A DNA stretch of 64,000 nt from Pelomonas margarita (GTDB lineage: Bacteria; Pseudomonadota; Gammaproteobacteria; Burkholderiales; Burkholderiaceae_C): contig NZ_JBIGHW010000006.1 in NCBI RefSeq assembly GCF_043555875.1, forward strand, positions 124,001 through 188,000, read 5' to 3'. Shown one piece after another: positions 57,903-64,000 of the stretch. Each line of letters begins with the position of its first letter. Position 1 is the stretch's first letter. Position numbers and translations under genes: made by a program. The notes beneath the pieces are model-generated. The model searched no databases, had not been told where the DNA came from, and saw only the letters and a program-made list of their open reading frames with translations.

Positions 57903-58069
57903 CTCAGAGGTTGAGAGTTTTTCGGCCGTGCCAGAAAGGCGCGTCAAAGCGCCCTCGAACTAGGCGCAAAGCGCAGCCATAGCTCGGGCTATGGCGAGCA
58001 TTTGCAACGACGGGCGAGGGCGTTTTGGCGTGCAAGGCGGGCATGGGTGAAAAACTCTCAGCCTCTCAG
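57903..58069. repeat. long palindromic intergenic repeat
   Basis: Outer arms of about 21 bases (from 57903, and the complement ending at 58069) match with two differences. Inside are further complementary arms (AAAGCGCCCTCG against CGAGGGCGTTTTGG) and a central perfect hairpin CCATAGC-TCGG-GCTATGG. Nearly the whole 167 bases can fold into one long stem. It has the look of a repeated intergenic element (MITE or REP-like). The right arm covers the stop codon of the gene at 58066. Confidence 0.75.
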
Positions 58070-58401
58070 AGCTCGTCGGCCGTGCCCCAGGCCGCGGGCC
58101 AGGGCGCGTGCGGCGGAAACACCCACTCGTCGCCCTCGAACCGGCCGCGAAGTACGCGTGCGTGGCGGCCACCGAAGCTGCGGTCATCGCAGGCGTGGAA
58201 CGACGTCCACGCCACCGTGTAGTGCACGGCGATGCCCGCGGCCGAGGTCTCCACGCGGCTCACCGTGACGCTGGCCAGCTGGGCCAGCTCGTCAAACTCG
58301 ACGACGCTGAGGTCCAGCGCCGCATCAAGGGCACCAGCCTGCACCCGCTCATCGACATGGCGCTGCAGATCCGTTCCCGGTTCGGGCATCTGCAGCCGCA
58401 T
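58066..58401 (-). CDS. hypothetical protein downstream of tyrS
   Basis: A 111-residue protein with no recognised family, no signal peptide and no membrane segment. It has an acidic N-terminal half and a Trp-rich C-terminus. Its ATG is three bases after the tyrS stop, so it is probably co-transcribed; this is the main support for its reality. The last codon and stop lie inside the palindromic repeat, so the C-terminus may have been altered by its insertion. Confidence 0.6.
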   Translation of the reverse strand: MRLQMPEPGTDLQRHVDERVQAGALDAALDLSVVEFDELAQLASVTVSRVETSAAGIAVHYTVAWTSFHACDDRSFGGRHARVLRGRFEGDEWVFPPHAPWPAAWGTADEL

Positions 58402-58404
58402 CGC

Positions 58405-59631
58405 TCAGCTCAGCACCACCCGGGCGAACTTGCGCTTGCCCACCTGCAGCACGTGCTCGCCGGCGTCGAGCTTCAGGCCCTTGTCCGACAGCACCTCACC
58501 CGAGCGGCGCACGCCGCCCTGCTCCACCATGCGCAGGCCTTCGCTGGTGGAGGCCACCAGGCCGGCGGCCTTCAGCACCTGGGCGATGCCCAGCGGCGCA
58601 CCGGTCAGTTCCACCGTCGGGATGTCGTCCGGGATGCCGCCCTTGGAACGGTTGATGAAGTCCTGCTCAGCCGCGTCCGCCGCTTCTGCGCTGTGGAAGC
58701 GCGACGTGATCTCCTTGGCCAGCGCAACCTTGGCGTCCTTCGGGTTGCGGCCTGCCGTGACCTCGGCCTTCAGCACAGCGATCTCGGCGATGGACTTGAA
58801 CGACAGCAGGTCGTACCACTTCCACATCTGCACGTCGCTAATGGACAGGATCTTGGCGAACATCGTGTTCGGTGCTTCGGTGATGCCGATGTAGTTGTTC
58901 TTGGACTTGGACATCTTCTCGACGCCGTCCAGGCCCTCCAGCAGCGGCATGGTCAGGATGCACTGCGGCTCCTGGCCGTATTCCTGCTGCAGGTGGCGCC
59001 CCATCAGCAGGTTGAACTTCTGGTCAGTGCCGCCCAACTCCAGGTCGCTCTTGAGCGCCACCGAGTCGTAACCCTGCATCAGCGGATACAGGAACTCGTG
59101 CACCGAGATGGGCGTGCCGGCGGCGAAGCGCTTCGTGAAGTCGTCGCGCTCCATCATGCGGGCTACCGTGTACTTGGCCGCCAGCTGAATCATGCCCACG
59201 GCGCCCAGCGGCTCGCACCACTCGGAGTTGTAGCGGATCTCGGTCTTCGCCGGGTCCAGCACCAGCTTGGCCTGGGCGTAGTAGGTCTCGGCGTTGGCCA
59301 GGATCTGTTCCTTGGTCAGCGGCGGACGCGTCGCATTGCGGCCGGAGGGGTCACCGATCAGCGACGTGAAGTCGCCGATCAGGAAGATCACCTGGTGGCC
59401 CAGGTCCTGCAGCTGGCGCATCTTGTTGAGCACCACGGTGTGGCCGACGTGGATATCGGGCGCTGTCGGGTCCAAGCCCAGCTTGATGCGCAGCGGCACG
59501 CCGGTGGCGGCCGAGCGCGCCAGCTTGCGGGTCCACTCCGCCTCGGGCAGCAATTCGTCCACGCCGCGGCGCGTGATGGCCAGCGCCTCCAGGACGGCAT
59601 CGGTGACGGGGAACTTGGCGTCGTCAGACAT
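58405..59631 (-). CDS. tyrS: tyrosine-tRNA ligase
   Basis: A tyrosyl-tRNA synthetase of about 408 residues. The class I HIGH-type motif is HVGH in LDPTAPDIHVGHTVVLNK, KMSKS is in GVEKMSKSKNNYIGI, and a C-terminal S4-like RNA-binding domain begins near residue 345 (LKAAGLVASTSEGLRMVEQGGV). The ATG at 59631 matches the family start; one at 59685 would add 18 residues. It is divergent from the M23 peptidase gene. Confidence 0.95.
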   Translation of the reverse strand: MSDDAKFPVTDAVLEALAITRRGVDELLPEAEWTRKLARSAATGVPLRIKLGLDPTAPDIHVGHTVVLNKMRQLQDLGHQVIFLIGDFTSLIGDPSGRNATRPPLTKEQILANAETYYAQAKLVLDPAKTEIRYNSEWCEPLGAVGMIQLAAKYTVARMMERDDFTKRFAAGTPISVHEFLYPLMQGYDSVALKSDLELGGTDQKFNLLMGRHLQQEYGQEPQCILTMPLLEGLDGVEKMSKSKNNYIGITEAPNTMFAKILSISDVQMWKWYDLLSFKSIAEIAVLKAEVTAGRNPKDAKVALAKEITSRFHSAEAADAAEQDFINRSKGGIPDDIPTVELTGAPLGIAQVLKAAGLVASTSEGLRMVEQGGVRRSGEVLSDKGLKLDAGEHVLQVGKRKFARVVLS

Positions 59632-59853
59632 GGCGCAGCACCGTTCGGCAGCGCGCCGAACGAAATTGTTAAGTTGTTGATCCATCGGGGTAAACCGGCA
59701 CCCCTTGTAGGCGGGAGCCGTTAGAATTCACCCTTCGAGTACGGGGTGTTGCTTCAACACAACCGTCATGGATTTTAAGGCCGCCACAAGCGGCCCTCGC
59801 GTGGAACCGGCCTGGCCGGGATTGCCCCAGCGACAACCCCGAGATTGCCCAGC

Positions 59854-61242
59854 GTGACCGCCTTCCAACAACGAGTCCGACAGCTGCAGACGGCGTTGCA
59901 AAGCGCCGAGACCTTCGCCGCCAAGCACCCCCGCGCCCTGACCGCCTCGGTGGTCGGCGCCCTCAGCTGCTTCGCCGTCACGGCCTTCGGCATCGCGCCG
60001 CTGGCCCCGGACGCTGCCGAGCTGCCACGCCGCACGGTGGTCGAGACCCTCGCCACGCCCGACATCGAAGCCCAGCTGGAAGCGCTGGCCACCCATGCCA
60101 TCGGCCTGACCCGCGCCGAAGCCACCCGCTCCAGCGACACGCCCGACAGCCTGCTGCGCCGCGCCGGCGCCTTCGACGCCGCCGCCGCCGCCTTTCTGCG
60201 CACAGACCCGCTGGCCCGACGCCTGCTACAGGGCCGCGCCGGCAAGATGGTGCACGTGACGGCCGACGCTTCGGGCCGGGTGCAGCAGATCGTTGCCCGC
60301 TTCCCGGCCGAGAAGTCAGAGCAGGCCAGCAGCCACTTCACGCGGCTGACCATCGCGCGTGACGGTGAGCGCTTCAGCGCCCGCACCGAGACCGCCCCGC
60401 TCCAGGCCCAGATCGCGCTGGGCAGCGGCAGCATCCGCACCTCGCTGTTTGCCGCGACGGACGACGCCAACATCCCGGACGCCATCGCCTCGCAGATGGC
60501 CGACATGTTCTCGGGCGACATCGACTTCCACCGCGAACTGCGCAAGGGCGACCGCTTCAGCCTGGTCTATGAGACGCTGACCGCCGACGGCGAGCCTGTG
60601 CAGTGGGATGGCGGCGCCGGCCGCCTGCTGGCCGCCGAGTTCACGAACAACGGCCGCACCTACTCGGCGGTCTATTTCAAGGACAGCGCCAGTGGCAAGG
60701 CCAGCTTCTACGGCTTCGACGGCCAGAGCAAGCGCCGCGCCTTCCTGGCCAGCCCGATGGAGTTCTCGCGCGTCACCAGCGGCTTCGCGATGCGCTTTCA
60801 CCCCATCCACAAGACCTGGCGCCAGCACAACGGTGTGGACTACGGCGCGCCCACCGGCACGGCCGTGCGCACGGTGGGCGACGGCGTCGTCGAGATGGCC
60901 GGCTGGCAGAACGGCTTCGGCAACGTGGTGCATGTGCGCCATGCCGGCGACCGCACCACCGTCTACGCCCACCTGAGCAAGATCGACGTCAAGAAAGGCC
61001 AGCGCATCGAGCAAGGCCAGCGCATCGGCGCCGTCGGCTCCACGGGCTGGGCCACCGGCCCGCACCTGCACTTCGAGTTCCGCGTTGGCGGCCGCCATGT
61101 CGATCCGCGCGTGATCGCCCGCGCCTCCGAAGCCGTCACGCTGCCCAACTACGCCAAGGCCCAGTTCCAGCAGGTCGTCGCCAGCGTGAAGACCCAGCTG
61201 AGCGTGGCCCAGACAGTGGATGGCATCTCTGCCGCCGACTGA
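59854..61242 (+). CDS. M23 family peptidoglycan peptidase
   Basis: A LytM-type metallopeptidase of about 462 residues with a membrane anchor at about residues 30-47, an OapA/LysM-like middle region (about 200-280) and the zinc domain near 310-420. The zinc domain shows HNGVDYGAP (H-x-x-x-D) and GPHLHFEF (H-x-H), and is complete, so it should cut peptidoglycan cross-links in the periplasm (MepM-like). The start is a GTG at 59854; a TTG at 59845 would add three residues, and neither has a strong ribosome site. It overlaps anmK. Confidence 0.9.
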   Translation: MTAFQQRVRQLQTALQSAETFAAKHPRALTASVVGALSCFAVTAFGIAPLAPDAAELPRRTVVETLATPDIEAQLEALATHAIGLTRAEATRSSDTPDSLLRRAGAFDAAAAAFLRTDPLARRLLQGRAGKMVHVTADASGRVQQIVARFPAEKSEQASSHFTRLTIARDGERFSARTETAPLQAQIALGSGSIRTSLFAATDDANIPDAIASQMADMFSGDIDFHRELRKGDRFSLVYETLTADGEPVQWDGGAGRLLAAEFTNNGRTYSAVYFKDSASGKASFYGFDGQSKRRAFLASPMEFSRVTSGFAMRFHPIHKTWRQHNGVDYGAPTGTAVRTVGDGVVEMAGWQNGFGNVVHVRHAGDRTTVYAHLSKIDVKKGQRIEQGQRIGAVGSTGWATGPHLHFEFRVGGRHVDPRVIARASEAVTLPNYAKAQFQQVVASVKTQLSVAQTVDGISAAD

Positions 61243-62410
61243 AGGCCGCCTCGATGCGTCGGCGACAGGCCGCCCCGAGCTGAGCACAACCGCCCCCGAG
61301 GAGGCCCGGACACCTTCCGCGCCTGAAGGTCAGTTGTTTGTCGGGCTGATGTCGGGCACCTCGCTCGACGGCGTGGATGCCGTGCTGTTCGACGGCCGGG
61401 CCGTGCGGGGACATGTCCACCGGGCCTTCCCGCACGCGCTGCGCGATGAACTGCTCGCTCTGAACAGCCCCGGCGACAACGAGCTGCACCGCGCTGCCCT
61501 GGCTGCCAACGGCGTGGCCTGCAGCTATGCCGATGTCGTGGCCCAGTTGCTGGAGGCCACAGGCCATCGCCGCGAACAGATCACCGCCCTCGGCGCCCAC
61601 GGCCAGACCGTGCGCCACCGCCCCGACGGCCCGCTGGGCTACACCACTCAGTTGCTCAACGGCGCCCTGCTGGCCGAGCAGACCGGCATCGATGTCATCT
61701 GCGACCTGCGCAGCCGTGACGTCGCCGCCGGCGGCCAGGGCGCCCCGCTGGTGCCGGCCTTCCACCGCGCCATCTTCGGCAGCGATCAGCAGGACCTGGC
61801 CGTGCTGAACCTGGGCGGCATCGCCAACCTCAGCCTGCTGTTTGCCGACGGACGCACCGGCGGTTTCGACACCGGCCCGGCCAACTGCCTGATGGATGGC
61901 TGGATCGCCCGCCACCGCGGCCTGGCCTTCGACGCTGACGGCACCTGGGCCGCCAGCGGCCAGGTGTTGCCCGCCCTGCTGGAGCACCTGCTGGCCGAGC
62001 CCTTCTTCGCCGCCGCACCGCCCAAGAGCACCGGCCGCGACCTCTTCCACCTCGACTGGCTGGACGCCCAGCTTCCGCCCGATGCCGCGCCGGCCGACGT
62101 GCAGGCCACGCTGCTGGAGTTGACGGCCCGCAGCATCGCCGAGGCCCTGGGCGCGCAAATGCCCACAGCAGCCACGCTGATCGCCTGCGGCGGCGGCGCG
62201 CGCAACCGGCGGCTGATGCAACGCCTGGCCGAGTTGCTGCCCGCCGCGAGACTGGCATCCAGCGCCGACCACGGTCTGCCGGTGGATCAGGTGGAGGCAG
62301 TCGCCTTCGCCTGGCTGGCGCAATGCTTCCATGAAAAACGGCCGGGCAATCTGCCGGCCGTCACGGGAGCCGCCGGACTGCGGCTCCTGGGTTGCCTGTA
62401 CCCGGCCTGA
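61220..62410 (+). CDS. anmK: anhydro-N-acetylmuramic acid kinase
   Basis: A 396-residue kinase of peptidoglycan recycling that converts anhydro-MurNAc to MurNAc-6-phosphate. It has GLMSGTSLDGVDAVL, GAHGQTVRH, GGQGAPLVPAFH, NLGGIANLS and CGGGARNRRLM. An N-terminal extension of about 36 residues precedes the conserved start. The ATG overlaps the end of the M23 peptidase gene by 23 bases, joining a wall-cleaving and a wall-recycling enzyme. Confidence 0.94.
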   Translation: MASLPPTEGRLDASATGRPELSTTAPEEARTPSAPEGQLFVGLMSGTSLDGVDAVLFDGRAVRGHVHRAFPHALRDELLALNSPGDNELHRAALAANGVACSYADVVAQLLEATGHRREQITALGAHGQTVRHRPDGPLGYTTQLLNGALLAEQTGIDVICDLRSRDVAAGGQGAPLVPAFHRAIFGSDQQDLAVLNLGGIANLSLLFADGRTGGFDTGPANCLMDGWIARHRGLAFDADGTWAASGQVLPALLEHLLAEPFFAAAPPKSTGRDLFHLDWLDAQLPPDAAPADVQATLLELTARSIAEALGAQMPTAATLIACGGGARNRRLMQRLAELLPAARLASSADHGLPVDQVEAVAFAWLAQCFHEKRPGNLPAVTGAAGLRLLGCLYPA

Positions 62411-62448
62411 TCAGACCGGGACAAGCCGAACCTGCATCCGCAGGTCGA

Positions 62449-62811
62449 TCAAACAGAGAAGGACGAGCCGCAGCCGCAGGTCGTCGTCGCGTTCGGGTTC
62501 TTGATGACGAACTGCGCGCCTTGCAGGTCTTCCTTGTAGTCGATCTCGGCGCCCATCAGGTACTGCAGGCTCATCGAGTCGATCAGCAGCGTCACGCCGT
62601 TCTTCTGCATCTGCGTGTCGTCGTCGTTGACGGCCTCGTCGAACGTGAAGCCGTACTGGAAGCCGGAGCAGCCGCCGCCCTGCACGAACACACGAAGCTT
62701 CAGGTCCGGGTTGCCCTCTTCGGCGACCAGGTCGCGCACCTTGTCGGCGGCGCTGTCGGTGAAGACCAGGGGCACGGGGATGTCGGTGGGAGTGTCAAGC
62801 ACGGCGCTCAT
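62449..62811 (-). CDS. erpA: ErpA, iron-sulphur cluster insertion protein
   Basis: A 120-residue A-type carrier that delivers iron-sulphur clusters. The three ligand Cys are in GGGCSGFQYGF and TCGCGSSF. The ATG at 62811 has AGGAG seven bases upstream and decides the start; the frame is open to 62871. It follows rpsI but is separated by a terminator. Confidence 0.95.
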   Translation of the reverse strand: MSAVLDTPTDIPVPLVFTDSAADKVRDLVAEEGNPDLKLRVFVQGGGCSGFQYGFTFDEAVNDDDTQMQKNGVTLLIDSMSLQYLMGAEIDYKEDLQGAQFVIKNPNATTTCGCGSSFSV

Positions 62812-62861
62812 GGCGGGCTCCTGTTGGGATCTGTCGGGAAACGTAAATGGGGATTGTCGGC

Positions 62862-62894
62862 GCAAAAACAAAAGGCCGCATGAAGCGGCCTTTT
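62862..62894 (-). terminator. terminator of rplM-rpsI
   Basis: A stem of six GC pairs plus four A-T pairs (62870-62879 with 62885-62894, loop ATGAA) lies 16 bases after the rpsI stop. On the - strand it continues into TTTTGTTTTTG. It separates rpsI from erpA. Confidence 0.9.
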
Positions 62895-62910
62895 GAGTCG
62901 AAGCGTCGAA

Positions 62911-63303
62911 TTAACGCTTGCTGAACTGCTTGCGGCGACGGGCGCCGTGCAGACCGACCTTCTTACGCTCAACTTCACGCGCGTCACGCGTGACGAAGCC
63001 GGCGCGGCTCAGTTCGGGCTTCAGCGTCGCGTCGTAGTCGATCAGCGCGCGGGTGATGCCCAGGCGCAGCGCGCCGGCCTGGCCGGACTCGCCGCCACCG
63101 TGCACGTTGACCTTGATGTCGAACGCTTCGCCATTGTTCGTCAGCAGCAGGGGCTGCTTGGCGATCATGATGGACGTGCCGCGGCCGAAGTAGCTCTCGA
63201 TAGGCTTGCCGTTGACGACGATCTGGCCCGTGCCCTTCTTGATGAAGACGCGAGCGACCGACGACTTGCGGCGACCAGTACCGTAATTCCAGTTTCCGAT
63301 CAT
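62911..63303 (-). CDS. rpsI: 30S ribosomal protein S9
   Basis: A 130-residue S9. It has the start YGTGRRKSSVARVF, the conserved GGGESGQAGALRLGITRAL and the C-terminal ARRRKQFSKR that reaches the tRNA site. It lies nine bases after rplM, the universal order. Confidence 0.98.
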   Translation of the reverse strand: MIGNWNYGTGRRKSSVARVFIKKGTGQIVVNGKPIESYFGRGTSIMIAKQPLLLTNNGEAFDIKVNVHGGGESGQAGALRLGITRALIDYDATLKPELSRAGFVTRDAREVERKKVGLHGARRRKQFSKR

Positions 63304-63312
63304 GGCCGTTCC

Positions 63313-63741
63313 TTAGATTTCCAGAGCCTTGGGCTGCTGGGCGGTGTGCGGGTGCGTCGGGCCAGCGTAGACCTTCAGCTTCTTGACCATGGCGTAACCC
63401 AGCGGGCCCTTGGGCAGCATGCCCTTGACGGCCTTCTCCAGCGCGCGGCCGGGGTGCTTGGCTTGCATGTCCTTGAACTTCGTGGCGTAGATGCCGCCGG
63501 GGAAGCCCGAGTGACGGTAGTACACCTTGTCGGTGGCCTTGTTGCCGGTGACACGCAGCTTGTCGGCGTTGACGATGACGATGAAATCACCGGTGTCGAC
63601 GTGAGGCGTGTAAATGGCCTTGTGCTTGCCGCGCAAACGGAGTGCCACTTCGCTGGCAACACGTCCGAGCACCTTGTCGGTGGCGTCAATCACAAACCAC
63701 TCGTGCGTCACTTCGGCCGGCTTGGCGCTGAAGGTCTTCAT
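63313..63741 (-). CDS. rplM: 50S ribosomal protein L13
   Basis: A 142-residue L13. It contains WFVIDATDKVLGRVASEVA, the GKHKAIYTPHVDTGDFIVIVNA segment split at about residues 38-59, and GMLPKGPLGYAM. The ATG at 63741 matches the family start. It is first in rplM-rpsI with a leader of about 130 bases. Confidence 0.98.
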   Translation of the reverse strand: MKTFSAKPAEVTHEWFVIDATDKVLGRVASEVALRLRGKHKAIYTPHVDTGDFIVIVNADKLRVTGNKATDKVYYRHSGFPGGIYATKFKDMQAKHPGRALEKAVKGMLPKGPLGYAMVKKLKVYAGPTHPHTAQQPKALEI

Positions 63742-63759
63742 GAGATTTGCTTTCGCTAT

Positions 63760-63782
63760 GCCGGCGGGTTGAACACGCCGGC
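63760..63782 (-). promoter_or_regulatory. hairpin in the rplM leader
   Basis: GCCGGCG (63760-63766) pairs perfectly with CGCCGGC (63776-63782) around a nine-base loop, 19 bases upstream of the rplM ATG. It may be part of an L13 autoregulatory leader, as known in other bacteria, or only a structured leader. Confidence 0.45.
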
Positions 63783-63861
63783 GATGGATGGCTGAACTTC
63801 TTGTCACCCTCGGTGCTGTATCTGACGCACAGCCTCTCGAGCGACTCTTTCCCGCAGCCTT

Positions 63862-63889
63862 TTGACGGAAAAGCCGGCGAGTGTAGCAG
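63862..63889 (+). promoter_or_regulatory. candidate promoter of the right-end gene
   Basis: TTGACG (63862-63867), a 16-base spacer and TAGCAG (63884-63889) could drive the gene starting at 63948. It overlaps the candidate rplM promoter on the other strand. Confidence 0.35.
63880..63888 (-). promoter_or_regulatory. candidate extended -10 promoter of rplM-rpsI
   Basis: The - strand reads TGCTACACT, a TGn extension before TACACT (63880-63885). The -35 (TTCCAA, 17 bases away) is weak. The transcript would start near 63873. Confidence 0.45.
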
Positions 63890-63947
63890 GCGACCCACTG
63901 GTTTGGAAGGGCCCGGCACGCTACCCTACGCCAAGGAGCGCCAGGCC

Positions 63948-64000
63948 ATGCCCCGCAAGCCCACCACAGCCCCCCCATCGGACACCCCGGCCACCGGCTG
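63948..64000 (+). CDS. unidentified gene, 5' end only
   Basis: An ATG at 63948 has AAGGAG nine bases upstream and opens 17 codons (MPRKPTTAPPSDTPATG) to the window edge. The Pro/Thr-rich start does not identify a family. It is divergent from rplM. Confidence 0.5.
   Translation, partial: MPRKPTTAPPSDTPATG

Noticed and set aside
58025..58222. short + strand frame with the phrase GMGEKLSAS
   Set aside because: It is read from the palindromic repeat and the opposite strand of the gene at 58066. Repeats of this kind produce spurious frames.
59722..59727. TAGAAT as a -10 box for the M23 peptidase gene
   Set aside because: No -35 element at 16-18 bases (only C-rich sequence), so it was not listed as a promoter.

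Overview
The window reads as a chromosomal segment of a high-GC betaproteobacterium of the order Burkholderiales, probably the Rubrivivax/Leptothrix/Roseateles group. This is inferred from gene content (Coq7-type ubiquinone hydroxylase, Burkholderia-type porins, pilM-Q followed by aroKB, a split type II secretion locus). No species can be named from the sequence alone. Coding density is high, no gene-free stretch exceeds about 300 bases, and no rRNA, tRNA, CRISPR or prophage was seen. The only mobile element is a REP-associated tyrosine transposase.

Layout. 1-1708 (-): start of mlaD, mlaE and mlaF of the Mla phospholipid transporter. 1944-9012 (+): a pilin gene followed by the type IV pilus minor pilins fimT, pilV, pilW, pilX and the adhesin pilY1. 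9137-15381 (-): glutamate synthase gltB-gltD. 15448-16280: transposase element flanked by short repeats. 16280-27650 (-): one long unit pilM-N-O-P-Q, an Ig-repeat lipoprotein, aroK, aroB and a dGTPase-like gene. 27935-30822: penicillin-binding protein 1A (+), cyaY (-) and a 48-residue LptM lipoprotein (+). 30819-34713 (-): a peptide-type ABC transporter without its binding protein, then two porins to 37247. 37442-41451: coq7, an OsmC protein (-), a candidate small RNA, ilvA and a divergent CobT-like gene. 41456-52483: type II secretion, gspC (-) divergent from gspG-H-I-J-K-L-M-N-D-E-F (+). 52718-57863: a solute-binding protein (-), a 5'-nucleotidase and an exported tricorn-like protease. 57903-58069: a long palindromic repeat. 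58066-64000: a small unknown gene and tyrS (-), an M23 peptidase and anmK (+), erpA, rpsI and rplM (-), and the first codons of a further gene (+).

Cell-envelope assembly dominates. Two related filament machines are encoded side by side: type IV pili (alignment complex PilMNOP, secretin PilQ, minor pilins, PilY1) and type II secretion (secretin GspD, pseudopilins G-K, motor E, platform F, L, M, C, N). Neither the prepilin peptidase nor the pilus motors PilB/PilT are in the window, so they must be elsewhere. Mla, LptM, PBP1A, porins, the M23 peptidase and AnmK add outer-membrane and peptidoglycan functions.

Most notable: the Ig-repeat lipoprotein inserted without gaps between pilQ and aroK; the CobT-like protein in which both residues aligned with the catalytic acids of CobT appear changed; a probable orphan small RNA with a strong terminator and CCUCC motifs; the transposase element whose repeats overlap the neighbouring stop codons; and the long palindrome at 57903-58069.
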